From Nocardia anaemiae NBRC 100462 (GTDB taxonomy: Bacteria > Actinomycetota > Actinomycetes > Mycobacteriales > Mycobacteriaceae): 64,000 nt of DNA. The translations under genes were made by a program, and so were the position numbers. The notes beneath the pieces were generated by a model. The model was not told the origin of the DNA. It worked only from the letters and a program-made list of their open reading frames with translations, and did not search any database. How positions within the stretch are numbered: the stretch's first letter is position 1; each line of letters begins with the position of its first letter. The stretch covers positions 1 through 64,000 of the forward strand of contig NZ_BDAZ01000054.1 in the NCBI RefSeq assembly GCF_001612725.1, in the 5' to 3' direction. Below are positions 43,517 through 52,260 of this stretch, piece after piece.

Positions 43517-44428
43517 TCAGAACCCGAGCTTGCCAAGTTGTTTCGGGTCGCGCTGCCAATCCTTGGCTACCTTGACATGCAGGTGCAGGTAGATGCGGAC
43601 ACCGAGGATGTGTTCGATTTGTTTGCGGGCGTTGGTGCCGACCTCTTTGAGGCGGGCGCCGCCCTTGCCGATGACGATGGCCTTCTGCGACGGACGCTCG
43701 ACGTAGAGCAGGGCATGCACGTCGAGCATGTCTTCGTTCTCTTCGCGCGGGAGGACCTCTTCGATGACCACGGCGAGCGAATGCGGGAGCTCATCGCGCA
43801 CGCCCTCCAGGGCGGCCTCGCGGATGAGCTCGGCCATGAGGGTTTCCTCGGGCTCGTCGGTGAGCTCGCCGTCGGGGTAGAACGCCGGACCCTCCGGCAT
43901 TTTCGAGGCGATGACGTCGACGAGAACCTCGACCTGTTCGCCCTTGACGGCGGAGACCGGCACCACATCGTGGTCCGGACCGAGCAGTCGCGACAGCGCC
44001 ATCAGCTGTTCGGCGACCTGGTCGCGGCTCACCTTGTCGATCTTGGTGACCACACCGAGCAGGGTGGTCTTCGGCGCCATCTGCTTGATCTGCTGCAGGA
44101 TCCACTTATCGCCCGGCCCGATTTTCTCGTCGGCCGGAATGCACAGCGCGATCACGTCGACTTCGGAATACGTATCGCGGACAAGGTCGTTCAGACGTTG
44201 GCCGAGCAGGGTGCGCGGCCGGTGCAGACCCGGGGTGTCGACCAGGATGAGCTGGGCGTGCTCGCGGTGCACGATGCCGCGGATGGTGTGGCGGGTGGTC
44301 TGCGGGCGCGAAGAGGTGATCGCGATCTTCTGCCCGACCAGCGCATTGGTCAGCGTCGACTTGCCGGTATTCGGCCGCCCGACGAAACAGACGAAGCCGG
44401 AACGGAATTCGGTGGTCGTATCAGCCAC
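43517..44428 (-). CDS. era: Ribosome-assembly GTPase Era
   Basis: The 303-residue protein binds the 3' end of 16S rRNA during small-subunit maturation. G motifs are FVGRPNTGKSTLTNALVG (G1), TTRHTIRG (G2), DTPGLHRPRTLLG (G3) and TKIDKV (G4). The C-terminal KH domain carries VIGKGGARLKEVG. GTG at 44428 overlaps the preceding gene by 8 bases and opens VADTTTEFRSGFV. It is the last member of the phoH-ybeY chain, as in mycobacteria. Confidence 0.96.
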   Translation of the reverse strand: MADTTTEFRSGFVCFVGRPNTGKSTLTNALVGQKIAITSSRPQTTRHTIRGIVHREHAQLILVDTPGLHRPRTLLGQRLNDLVRDTYSEVDVIALCIPADEKIGPGDKWILQQIKQMAPKTTLLGVVTKIDKVSRDQVAEQLMALSRLLGPDHDVVPVSAVKGEQVEVLVDVIASKMPEGPAFYPDGELTDEPEETLMAELIREAALEGVRDELPHSLAVVIEEVLPREENEDMLDVHALLYVERPSQKAIVIGKGGARLKEVGTNARKQIEHILGVRIYLHLHVKVAKDWQRDPKQLGKLGF

Positions 44429-44780
44429 CCTGCACCTCCGCGCCCGCGGCATCGTCGACGATCTCGAAGACCGCACCCGAGCGATCGGTGAAGACGATGC
44501 GCGCCTCGGGCGAAACCTCGCGGACCGCGAAGACACCCGCATCCGATAGCTTGCCACCGACGACCACGGCCGCCTCGAACCCCTCTGCGCCACTCGAGAT
44601 CGCGGCCGCGACCGCCGCCTGCAGCGCGGTCAGGCGCAGGGAGTCCAGGGCGACATCAGCGGCCGCGTAGGTACGACCGTCGGTATCACGGATGGCCGCG
44701 CCCGAGTTGCCGCCGGTGCGGCCGAGCGCGCCCTTGGCCAGCACCACGAGTTTGGTGTCCTCGGCATTCAATTCGGTCAT
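44421..44780 (-). CDS. Rv2365c-like protein with cytidine-deaminase-like fold but no zinc ligands
   Basis: The 119-residue protein reads TKLVVLAKGALGRTGGNSGAAI and SLRLTALQAAVAAAISSGAE, then EAAVVVGGKLSDAGVFAVREVSPEARIVF. This follows the order of cytidine deaminase, and automated pipelines often name it so. The zinc signatures (HAE/CAE and PCxxC) are missing, and the protein has no cysteine, so deaminase activity is unlikely. It overlaps both neighbours (ATGA with the CBS protein, 8 bases with era). A structural or ribosome-linked role is inference from context. Confidence 0.8.
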   Translation of the reverse strand: MTELNAEDTKLVVLAKGALGRTGGNSGAAIRDTDGRTYAAADVALDSLRLTALQAAVAAAISSGAEGFEAAVVVGGKLSDAGVFAVREVSPEARIVFTDRSGAVFEIVDDAAGAEVQGG

Positions 44781-46126
44781 TCGCCATCTCCGTTCTCATC
44801 ACGATCGGACGGGATTCCCCGCTCGGATCCGTTACTTTTGCCCTTGCCGTTGGACTTCTCGGCATGCGATTTCTCCGACGCCTTGCGCACCACAACGGTG
44901 TGCACCCGCACCCGTCCCCGCGCGTCCGCCCCGCCTTCACCACGCAGCACCAGACCGTGCACAACGGCCTTGGAGCCGGGCAGCGGCACCCGGCCCAGTG
45001 CGTGTGCGAGCAGGCCGCCGACGGTATCGACGTCCTCCTCCTCGATTTCCAGGCCGTACAGTTCGGCCAGATCGTCGACCGACAGCCGCGCCGAAACCCG
45101 GTATCGGCCCTCGCCGAGGTCCTCGATCGGCGGGGTTTCGTCGGTGTCGTATTCGTCGGCGATCTCACCGACGATCTCCTCGAGCACATCCTCGATGGTC
45201 ACCAGACCGGCGATGCCGCCGTATTCGTCGACCAGCAGCGCCATATGGTTTCTGCGGCGCTGCATTTCGTCGAGCAGGCTGTCCAGCGGTTTGGAGTCGG
45301 GCATGAACACCGCCGGGCGCATGGCATCGCGCACCTGCACCTTGCGACTTCTATCCGAATACGGCACAAGGTCTTTCAGATACACCACGCCGAGGATGTC
45401 GTCGACGTTCTCGCCGACCACCGGAATGCGCGAGTGCCCACTGCGCACCGCGAGCGACATCGCCTGTGCCGCAGTCTTATCCGCCTCGATCCAGACCATT
45501 TCGGTGCGCGGCACCATGACCGCGCGGGCCGTGGTATCACCGAGTTCGAAGACCGACTGGATCATCCGGCGTTCATCGTCGGCCACCACACCGCGTTCAC
45601 TGGCCATCTCGACCACTTCGCGCAACTCGATCTCGGATGCAAAGGGACCGTTGCGAAATCCCTTACCCGGCGTGATCGCATTACCGATGAGGATCAGCAG
45701 TCTGCTGACCGGACCGAGCACCGTGCCGATGAACTGCAGCGGCAGTGCCGAGGCCAGGGCGATGGAGTAGGCGTGCTGACGACCGAGTGTGCGCGGACCG
45801 ACCCCGATCACCACATAGTCCACCAGCACCATGACGGCGGCGGCGAACAGCAGCGCCCAATTGTCGTCCCACAGTGGGATCAGTGCCGCCGCCAACAGCA
45901 CCGTCGCGCAGATCTCGCACAGAATCCGAAGCAGCACAAGCAGATTCACATACCGCGGCCGGTCGTCCACGATCCTGGTCAGCCGCACCGCGCCGGGCCG
46001 CTCCGCGCGGACCATATCGTCCAGACGCGCCGGTGAGATGGTGTTCAGCGCCGAGTCGACTCCGGCGAACACCCCGCCGACGGGGACGAGCAGAATCGCC
46101 AGCAGGATCAGGGTCAGCGAATTCAC
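44777..46126 (-). CDS. CorC/HlyC-type membrane protein with paired CBS domains
   Basis: The 449-residue protein has a CNNM (DUF21) domain with about four membrane helices in residues 1-135. Two CBS domains follow at about 205-330 (SGHSRIPVVGENVDDILGVV and LVDEYGGIAGLVTIEDVLEE). A CorC_HlyC transporter-associated domain (RYRVSARLSVDDLAELYGL) and a basic Lys/Ser-rich tail end the protein. The family is linked to magnesium or cobalt efflux and is often misnamed hemolysin. It overlaps ybeY by four bases and the next gene by four. Confidence 0.92.
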   Translation of the reverse strand: MNSLTLILLAILLVPVGGVFAGVDSALNTISPARLDDMVRAERPGAVRLTRIVDDRPRYVNLLVLLRILCEICATVLLAAALIPLWDDNWALLFAAAVMVLVDYVVIGVGPRTLGRQHAYSIALASALPLQFIGTVLGPVSRLLILIGNAITPGKGFRNGPFASEIELREVVEMASERGVVADDERRMIQSVFELGDTTARAVMVPRTEMVWIEADKTAAQAMSLAVRSGHSRIPVVGENVDDILGVVYLKDLVPYSDRSRKVQVRDAMRPAVFMPDSKPLDSLLDEMQRRRNHMALLVDEYGGIAGLVTIEDVLEEIVGEIADEYDTDETPPIEDLGEGRYRVSARLSVDDLAELYGLEIEEEDVDTVGGLLAHALGRVPLPGSKAVVHGLVLRGEGGADARGRVRVHTVVVRKASEKSHAEKSNGKGKSNGSERGIPSDRDENGDGE

Positions 46127-46677
46127 GCGGGGCCTAGCGCCTCACCGGGCGTTGTGAAACCGGCCTTCCCCAGCAGCCGGGCGTCGCGTTCGGCCAATTC
46201 GGCGCGCCGCTGCGCCTCGCGCAGGCTCTCGTACCACTCCTCGAGCAGCCGGGCCTGCAGCGCGAACATCTCTTTCTCCTCCTCCGGCTCGGCGTGGTCG
46301 TAGCCGAGCAAGTGGAGCACGCCGTGCACGGTGAGCAGCGCGAGTTCGTGATCGAGCGAGTGCCCGGCCTTGCGGGCCTGACCTGCGGCGAATTCGGGGC
46401 ACAGCACGATATCGCCGAGCATGGACGGACCCGGTTCGGCGCTGTCGGGGCGCCCGCCGGGCTCTAGTTCGTCCATCGGGAAGGACATGACATCGGTCGG
46501 GCCGGGTAGGTCCATCCAGCGCATGTGCAGATCCGCCATGGTGTCGAGATCGACGAGCACCATCGACAGCTCGGCGGCCGGATGCACATCCATCCGGCCG
46601 ATCACGAATCGCGCGACACTGACCAGGTCTTCTTCGGGTACGTCGATACCCGATTCGTTGGCGATCTCGATGCTCAC
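46123..46677 (-). CDS. ybeY: Endoribonuclease/rRNA maturation factor YbeY
   Basis: The 184-residue metalloprotein has the diagnostic HGVLHLLGYDH metal site, with the preceding MDLPGPTDVMSFPMDE and LGDIVLCPEFA. It matures 16S rRNA and takes part in ribosome quality control, working near Era. The GTG at 46677 opens VSIEIANESG, the normal N terminus; the long upstream frame has no family content. It follows phoH by 64 bases and overlaps the CBS gene by ATGA. Confidence 0.95.
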   Translation of the reverse strand: MSIEIANESGIDVPEEDLVSVARFVIGRMDVHPAAELSMVLVDLDTMADLHMRWMDLPGPTDVMSFPMDELEPGGRPDSAEPGPSMLGDIVLCPEFAAGQARKAGHSLDHELALLTVHGVLHLLGYDHAEPEEEKEMFALQARLLEEWYESLREAQRRAELAERDARLLGKAGFTTPGEALGPA

Positions 46678-46741
46678 CTGAACAGGGTATTCGGTGTGCC
46701 CGGGCCCGCACCGCGCGGCTGGCCCGGACCCGTCCGCCGCA

Positions 46742-47848
46742 CTATCGCCGATCTCCCCGGCTCGCGGCGCGACGCTGTGCGCGGTTGCCCGGATAGTGCG
46801 GTCCGACCTGGGTGACCCGCTCGGCCTCGGCCCGCTCATAGGCGTCGACGATATCGGAGACCAACCGGTGCCGAACCACATCGCTGCTGGTGAGCTCGGC
46901 GAAATGGATATCTTCGATACTGGTCAGGATCTCACTCGCCGCACGCAGACCCGAGCGCGCGCCATTGGGCAGATCGACCTGGGTGACGTCACCGGTGACC
47001 ACGATCTTCGAGCCGAAGCCGAGCCGGGTGAGGAACATCTTCATCTGCTCGGCCGTGGTGTTCTGCGCCTCGTCGAGGATGATGAACGAATCGTTAAGTG
47101 TGCGACCGCGCATGTACGCCAGCGGCGCGACCTCGATGACACCGGCCGCCATCAGTTTCGGAATGGCCTCCGGATCCATCATGTCGTGCAGCGCGTCGTA
47201 GAGCGGACGCAGATACGGGTCTATCTTCTCGTTGAGCGTGCCGGGCAGGAAGCCGAGCCGCTCACCCGCCTCGACGGCCGGTCGAGTGAGGATGATCCGG
47301 TTGACCTGCTTGGTCTGCAATGCCTGCACGGCCTTGGCCATCGCCAGATACGTCTTGCCGGTACCCGCGGGGCCGATGCCGAACACGATGGTGTTGGCGT
47401 CGATCGCGTCGACGTAGCGCTTCTGGTTGAGCGTCTTGGGCCGGATGGTCTTACCGCGCCGGGACAGAATGTCCAGGCTCAGCACCTCGGCCGGGGATTC
47501 CGAGGAACCCTCGGTGAGCATGGATACGGTGTGGCGCACCGCCTCCGGGGTCACCACTCGATTGCGACCGGTCAGCGCGACGAGCTGTTCGATCACCCGC
47601 TCGGCGAGCGCGACATCGGCCGCTTTGCCGGTGAGGGTGACGGAATTGCCACGGACATGGATATCCGCATCCAGCAACTGCTCGAGTTCACGCAGGTTCT
47701 GGTCGGCCGAACCGAGGAAGGGGAACACGGATTCGGGAGCGAGTTCGATGCTGGAACGCACGGTGCGTGCTGCCGGGCCCGAACCGTTGTCCGCACCGAT
47801 CCCTGCAGTGGGTGTAGTCGGGTCGCCGATCTCGCCTTGTGTTCTCAA
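46742..47848 (-). CDS. phoH: PhoH-family ATPase
   Basis: The 368-residue protein has Walker A GIGPAGTGKTYLAMAKAVQA and Walker B SFIILDEAQNTTAEQMKMFL, then SKIVVTGDVTQVDLP. An N-terminal KH-like segment precedes these (DADIHVRGNSVTLTGKAADV). PhoH proteins are RNA-linked ATPases, and this one leads the conserved ribosome-maturation chain with ybeY and era. The N-terminal 25 residues before RSSIELAPESVF are variable, so the exact start is open. Confidence 0.95.
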   Translation of the reverse strand: MRTQGEIGDPTTPTAGIGADNGSGPAARTVRSSIELAPESVFPFLGSADQNLRELEQLLDADIHVRGNSVTLTGKAADVALAERVIEQLVALTGRNRVVTPEAVRHTVSMLTEGSSESPAEVLSLDILSRRGKTIRPKTLNQKRYVDAIDANTIVFGIGPAGTGKTYLAMAKAVQALQTKQVNRIILTRPAVEAGERLGFLPGTLNEKIDPYLRPLYDALHDMMDPEAIPKLMAAGVIEVAPLAYMRGRTLNDSFIILDEAQNTTAEQMKMFLTRLGFGSKIVVTGDVTQVDLPNGARSGLRAASEILTSIEDIHFAELTSSDVVRHRLVSDIVDAYERAEAERVTQVGPHYPGNRAQRRAASRGDRR

Positions 47849-47973
47849 AAGTGGCTATAGCCTGCTTTCCGGTCTCGAATTGCTGCGTCGTTGATGAAAG
47901 TTTAACGCGCCCCACTGACAACACGCATTGAATAAACGGCTACCTCGGGGGCGGATTGCCTGCTGATCGCTAT

Positions 47974-48891
47974 CTACCGTCTCGGCATCTGGATTCCCCC
48001 TCGCCGACGTGCCCAATCCTCGGTGAAGTCACGAAACCGACGCACCGCATCCGATGGCGGAGTGGTCGCCGACCAGATCAGCCCCACATCGCGGGCCGCT
48101 CCGGCATCGGCGAGCGGGACGGTCACGATGCCCGATAGCGAACCGGCTGCGGGAGTGGGATCTTCCAGCGGCAGCAGCGCGACGCCGAGTCCGGCCGCGA
48201 CCAGTCCCGCGGCGGTGAGCAGATCGCTCGATTCGAAGGCGATGCGGGGGCGGATATTCGCGGCGGCACAGAGTTCGTCGAGAATGCGGCGCATACCGAA
48301 ACCCGGATGCATGGTTATGAATTCGGCGTCGCCGAGATCGGCGAGCCGGATCTGTCGGCGGGCGGCGAGCCGATGTTCCGCGGGCACGGCCAGCACGAGC
48401 GGCTGCGCGAGCAGTTTGCGCCAGCCGAGGCCCGCGACCGAAGGACGGGGCGAGACGATCGCCAAATCCGCTGTGCCCTCGACTATTTGATCGATGACCG
48501 CATCGAACGCGCCCTGCCAAAGCGTGCACGAGATGCGGGGCGAACCGCGCCGGAAGCCGCCGATCAACTGCGGGATCAGCCAGCTGCCGAAGGAATGCTG
48601 AAACGACAGGCGGACAACACCTTTCGCGGGATCGGCGAGGTCGGCGACGGCTTGGGCGGCGGCGTCGAGTTCGGACTGGGCGCGGCGGGCGTGCTCGTAG
48701 TAGATCCGGCCATACTCGTTCAGCGCAATGCGTTTTCCGTGGCGGTCGAAGAGTTCGACACCGAGTCGGCGTTCGAGGCGGGCCAGCATGCGAGAGAGCG
48801 TCGGCTGGGCGATGTGCAGCCGTTCGGCGGCCGCGCCGACGCGCTCCAGCTCGGCGAGTGTCGTGAACCACAGTAGGTCGTCACCCAGCAC
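47974..48891 (-). CDS. LysR-family regulator
   Basis: The 305-residue protein has the LysR HTH at 1-65 (TLAELERVGAAAERLHIAQP, then TLSRMLARLERRLGVELFDR) and a periplasmic-binding-protein-like effector domain with VVRLSFQHSFGSWLIPQLIG and GLGVALLPLEDPT. It diverges from an MFS exporter, and a T-N11-A box lies between them, so control of that exporter is the direct inference. The effector is unknown. Confidence 0.93.
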   Translation of the reverse strand: MLGDDLLWFTTLAELERVGAAAERLHIAQPTLSRMLARLERRLGVELFDRHGKRIALNEYGRIYYEHARRAQSELDAAAQAVADLADPAKGVVRLSFQHSFGSWLIPQLIGGFRRGSPRISCTLWQGAFDAVIDQIVEGTADLAIVSPRPSVAGLGWRKLLAQPLVLAVPAEHRLAARRQIRLADLGDAEFITMHPGFGMRRILDELCAAANIRPRIAFESSDLLTAAGLVAAGLGVALLPLEDPTPAAGSLSGIVTVPLADAGAARDVGLIWSATTPPSDAVRRFRDFTEDWARRRGGIQMPRR

Positions 48892-48907
48892 GTGCGGACC
48901 TCTCCTT

Positions 48908-48922
48908 ATGCTTCTGATGCAT
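48908..48922. promoter_or_regulatory. LysR box between LysR and MFS genes
   Basis: ATGC-TTCTGAT-GCAT is a 15-bp palindrome that satisfies the T-N11-A rule. It lies 17 bases upstream of the LysR ATG and 58 upstream of the MFS ATG. Confidence 0.55.
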
Positions 48923-48979
48923 TAGGAACCAGATTACTATTCATTTCCCTTCTTAAGGGCCTGCGCCGATTCTGGTGCC

Positions 48980-50200
48980 ATGACCAGCACGGATACCACG
49001 CACGAACGGCGGATCACCACCGCGCTGTTCGCCGCGGGGCTGACCACGTTCGCGTCGATGTACAGCGCGCAGGCATTGCTGCCGAGTCTGTCGGCGGCCT
49101 TCGGGGTGGACCCGGCGCAGGCCGCGCTTGCCGTGTCGCTGACCACCGGATTTCTCGCCTTGGCGATCGTGCCGGTGAGCGCGTTGTCCGCGCGTATCGG
49201 GCGGACCAGGGTGATGACCTGGTCGGCGGTGATGTCGGCGGTCATCGGCCTGCTGCTGCCGCTGAGTCCATCGCTCGAGGTGCTGTTGACGGGGCGCGCG
49301 CTGCAAGGGATGGCGTTGGCCGGGGTGCCCGCGGTCGCGATGGCGTATCTGGCGGAGGAAATCGGCGGGGACGGATTGGGCGCTGCGATGGGTGTCTATG
49401 TCGCGGGCACATCGATCGGCGGGTTGTCCGGGCGGCTGCTTCCGGCATTCGCGTTGGATCTGACCTCATGGCGCTGGGCCGAGGCCGCGATTGCGGTGGC
49501 GGCGGCCGGTTGCACCGTCTGGTTCGTGCGTGGGCTGCCGCCATCGCGTGGGTTCGTCGCTCGGCCCACCGGAATGCGCACCGTACTTGGCGATATCGGC
49601 GCGCCGTTGCGCCACGGCGGGCTGCTCGCGCTGTTCGGGCTGGCCTTCGTTCTGATGGGCGGTTTCGTATCGATCTACAACTTCCTCGGCTACCGGCTGA
49701 CCCGACCACCGTTCGAATTGCCTGCGGCCGTCGCGGGTTCGGTGTTCCTGCTGTATCTGGCGGGCACGCTCGCTTCGGCCGCCGCCGGACGTTGCGCCGA
49801 TCGCATCGGCAAGCACCGCGTACTCGCGGCATCGGTCGCAGTGATGGGGGTCAGCGTCCTGGTCAGCATCCCGGACCAGTTGATCGCCGTGATCGTAGGG
49901 ATAACACTATGCACCGCAGGGTTTTTCGGTGCCCACGCGGTGGCGAGTACCTGGGTGGGCGCGATTGCTCCCGGCGGCGCCGCATCGTCGCTGTACCTGT
50001 TCACCTATTACCTCGGCAGCGCCATCATCGGCGGTACGGCAGGTATCGCATATGCGAAGGGCGGATGGGCCGGTCTGGCGGCTTGCGTTGGCGCGTTGAT
50101 TGTTGTTGCCGCAGTTCTGGTGTGGTACTTGACGATTCACACTCGTCGCGGATTCGAAAGATTTGCCGCTTCCGAAGTGTGCGCCACGTCGACGGCGTGA
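48980..50200 (+). CDS. MFS exporter
   Basis: The 406-residue transporter has about twelve membrane helices. The loop between helices 2 and 3 reads SALSARIGRTRVMTWSAVMS, the family A motif in diverged form. The N terminus is ALFAAGLTTFASMYSAQALL, and helix 5 has the exporter-type LPAFALDLTSWRWAEAAIAV. It resembles the YnfM/AraJ drug and arabinose-efflux group. Expression is probably driven by the divergent LysR regulator. Confidence 0.92.
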   Translation: MTSTDTTHERRITTALFAAGLTTFASMYSAQALLPSLSAAFGVDPAQAALAVSLTTGFLALAIVPVSALSARIGRTRVMTWSAVMSAVIGLLLPLSPSLEVLLTGRALQGMALAGVPAVAMAYLAEEIGGDGLGAAMGVYVAGTSIGGLSGRLLPAFALDLTSWRWAEAAIAVAAAGCTVWFVRGLPPSRGFVARPTGMRTVLGDIGAPLRHGGLLALFGLAFVLMGGFVSIYNFLGYRLTRPPFELPAAVAGSVFLLYLAGTLASAAAGRCADRIGKHRVLAASVAVMGVSVLVSIPDQLIAVIVGITLCTAGFFGAHAVASTWVGAIAPGGAASSLYLFTYYLGSAIIGGTAGIAYAKGGWAGLAACVGALIVVAAVLVWYLTIHTRRGFERFAASEVCATSTA

Positions 50201-50482
50201 CATCCGGCGGTCACCTGCGCTGTCTACGCTCATGACCGCGAGATCGCGGGCCAACACGGTCTCGGTGCTGCCGCCGAGAGCGAACCGATGCACGTGCCTG
50301 AACCAACTCCGGATGCTCCAGCAATCTGAAAGCAACGGCTTCGGATGCCACCCCGCACGTAAAAGCGCAGCACTTGGACATAATAGGCCGACCGCGAGAA
50401 TGGCCGTCTGTTAACTAACTGGGGCACCTGGCCGATCTACTAGCGTGACCGACATCAGATTCTCTTTCTTCGGGGGTTTCAC

Positions 50483-50905
50483 ATGCTGATCTTCGGCTGG
50501 CAGAGGCGTCTCCACACCCTCGCCATGATCACCTTGGTCTGTGGCCGCTGCGGCAATCCCGCCGCACACGCGCTGCGCAGACTCGCCACCACATTTACAG
50601 TCTTCTTCATCCCGATCCTCCCCCTCGGCAACAAGCACTACATGGAATGCACCTGGTGCGGCGCATCGACACCGCTCGCGGTACCTCAGGTCACCAACCT
50701 CATCGCACGCGCCAATGCCGAGAAAATGGGCTCCCCCCAGCGTCAGCAGCCCTACGGCCAGTGGCCCCAGCAGCCCGGCCCGAGCGCCCACCCGCAGCAC
50801 CCCGCCCTCAACACCAACTGGCAGCCCCAACCCGCTCTTGGCGCACCCAACGCACCGTGGCAGCCGCCCGCCCCCAGCGGGCCGAACGAACGGTGGCAGC
50901 GCTGA
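50483..50905 (+). CDS. Zinc-ribbon protein with a Pro/Gln-rich tail
   Basis: The 140-residue protein has two CxxC pairs, VCGRCGN (residues 19-25) and ECTWCGA (about 55-61), forming a zinc ribbon. Between them a hydrophobic stretch reads TTFTVFFIPILPLGNKHY. The last 60 residues are rich in Pro, Gln and Trp and look disordered. Such ribbon-plus-hydrophobic proteins occur in actinobacteria without known function. Its 3' end overlaps the next gene in another frame by 13 bases, so the two are coupled. Confidence 0.82.
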   Translation: MLIFGWQRRLHTLAMITLVCGRCGNPAAHALRRLATTFTVFFIPILPLGNKHYMECTWCGASTPLAVPQVTNLIARANAEKMGSPQRQQPYGQWPQQPGPSAHPQHPALNTNWQPQPALGAPNAPWQPPAPSGPNERWQR

Positions 50906-51393
50906 CCCGAACCCACCCAGCCACCACCGCGCTCCAAGACACCACGGCCCTCTGGAGCGCGGGACTGGGCTCGGCAGCCGATGTGGTGATGGCGGCCTGT
51001 GACGCACTGGTCGCCGGTCTCGACGGTCCGGCGCTGCGGGTCCTCGCGAGCATCTCCCTGCATGACGCTGGCTACGACCTGTCCGAACACCTCCCGGCTG
51101 CGCTCGAGGAGCAAGGTCTCGAGTTCTACGACCGGGACTCCGCATCAGCACGCGAGGCAGCCGTTCGCGCTCTTGCCCGCCAACTGCTGGCGGGCACGCT
51201 CACACCCCGTCAGCTCACTCGGCAGTCCCACCGAGCCTTCGGTCACGAACTACCGCTTGCCGAAACCCTCGCCAGCCTCGACGACGAATACGACACGGTC
51301 GAGTACAGCAGCAGTGCCGTCCGGGAGATAGACGCCCGTGTCGCCGCCGAGGCCCGCAGGATCGCCAGCAATACAGACCCCACGAACCCGTGA
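50893..51393 (+). CDS. Unknown helical protein coupled to the zinc-ribbon gene
   Basis: The 166-residue protein starts at GTG 50893 inside the end of the zinc-ribbon gene. It contains LWSAGLGSAADVVMAACDAL, VLASISLHDAGYDLSEHLPA and VEYSSSAVREIDARVAAEA. It is acidic and mostly helical, with no signal peptide or membrane helix. I do not recognise a family. Translation probably depends on the upstream gene because no separate ribosome site is clear. It may be a partner of the ribbon protein. Confidence 0.7.
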   Translation: MAALTRTHPATTALQDTTALWSAGLGSAADVVMAACDALVAGLDGPALRVLASISLHDAGYDLSEHLPAALEEQGLEFYDRDSASAREAAVRALARQLLAGTLTPRQLTRQSHRAFGHELPLAETLASLDDEYDTVEYSSSAVREIDARVAAEARRIASNTDPTNP

Positions 51394-51405
51394 GTCGAAA
51401 ACGGG

Positions 51406-52089
51406 TCAATCCCCGCGTCGTCCATGTGCCCTGGGCTGGGCGATGATCGCGGCCCCCATCCACCGTCGTAGATACCGACGCAGCTCATCGCCGCTGCGTG
51501 GCGGATTGCCCGGAGAAACGAAGAAGGACTGCATTGTTCGCAGGATGTATTCGACGAGTTCGTGCAGCGATGCGTCGTCGTATCCGTAGCGCTCCCAATC
51601 GACGTCGAAGCGTTTGATCATCGTCATGCCGAAGGTTTGCGCCTCTTCGGAGGTCAGGCTCTCGGGGTGCACATTCGAATATGTGCTCGAGAGCAGAATG
51701 CCCAGGTGGGGTGTTCGACGCACCTCGGCCAGCGTGTAGACCACGGCCTCGGTCATGGCTTCGACCGGGTCCTCGATACCGCTGACCTGCTTGGTCAGCC
51801 GATCCAGAAAACCATCGACCGACGCGATCGCCGCGGCCTGCATCAGCGCGTCCGCACTGGGAAAGTATCGGTACACCGTCTGACGGATGACCCCCAGCGA
51901 CTCCGCGACGTCGGCGATGCTGATCTCCGAACCCGTCCGCCCGATCAGCTCGACCGCGGTGGCGACTATTCGACGGGACGCCTCTTCATCGCTATCCGGC
52001 GGACTCCCGCCCCACCCGCGCCTTCCTGCCACTGCTCGCTTCCTCGACTCGAACCATGTCCGTCGCGTGCGAAATCGACAGCGGGACAA
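51406..52089 (-). CDS. TetR-family regulator
   Basis: The 227-residue protein has the HTH at about 35-80 (SRRIVATAVELIGRTGSEIS, then VAESLGVIRQTVYRYFPSAD) and a helical ligand domain. The N-terminal 30 residues are Arg-rich and may not be translated; a GTG at 52032 is an alternative start. It diverges from the metal-dependent hydrolase and membrane-protein genes and a 9-12-9 palindrome lies between, so it probably represses them. Confidence 0.85.
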   Translation of the reverse strand: MSRCRFRTRRTWFESRKRAVAGRRGWGGSPPDSDEEASRRIVATAVELIGRTGSEISIADVAESLGVIRQTVYRYFPSADALMQAAAIASVDGFLDRLTKQVSGIEDPVEAMTEAVVYTLAEVRRTPHLGILLSSTYSNVHPESLTSEEAQTFGMTMIKRFDVDWERYGYDDASLHELVEYILRTMQSFFVSPGNPPRSGDELRRYLRRWMGAAIIAQPRAHGRRGD

Positions 52090-52161
52090 CCCGGCCGACC
52101 GTCCAGATCAGGGACTCGACGCTACCACAGGGCCGTCGTTGTCCCAGCTCGAGCCAGTCTC

Positions 52162-52191
52162 ATCATACACTTGGACCGATCTGTGTATGAT
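52162..52191. promoter_or_regulatory. 9-12-9 operator between TetR and the di-metal hydrolase operon
   Basis: The arms ATCATACAC (52162-52170) and GTGTATGAT (52183-52191) match perfectly around 12 bases. The site is 70 bases before the hydrolase GTG and 72 bases before the TetR ATG, a central position for shared control. Confidence 0.7.
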
Positions 52192-52260
52192 CACTGAATC
52201 GACGCTTCGCCGCGTCCGAACACGGCTACAGCTCCCTTTCGAAATACGAGGTACAGCCAA

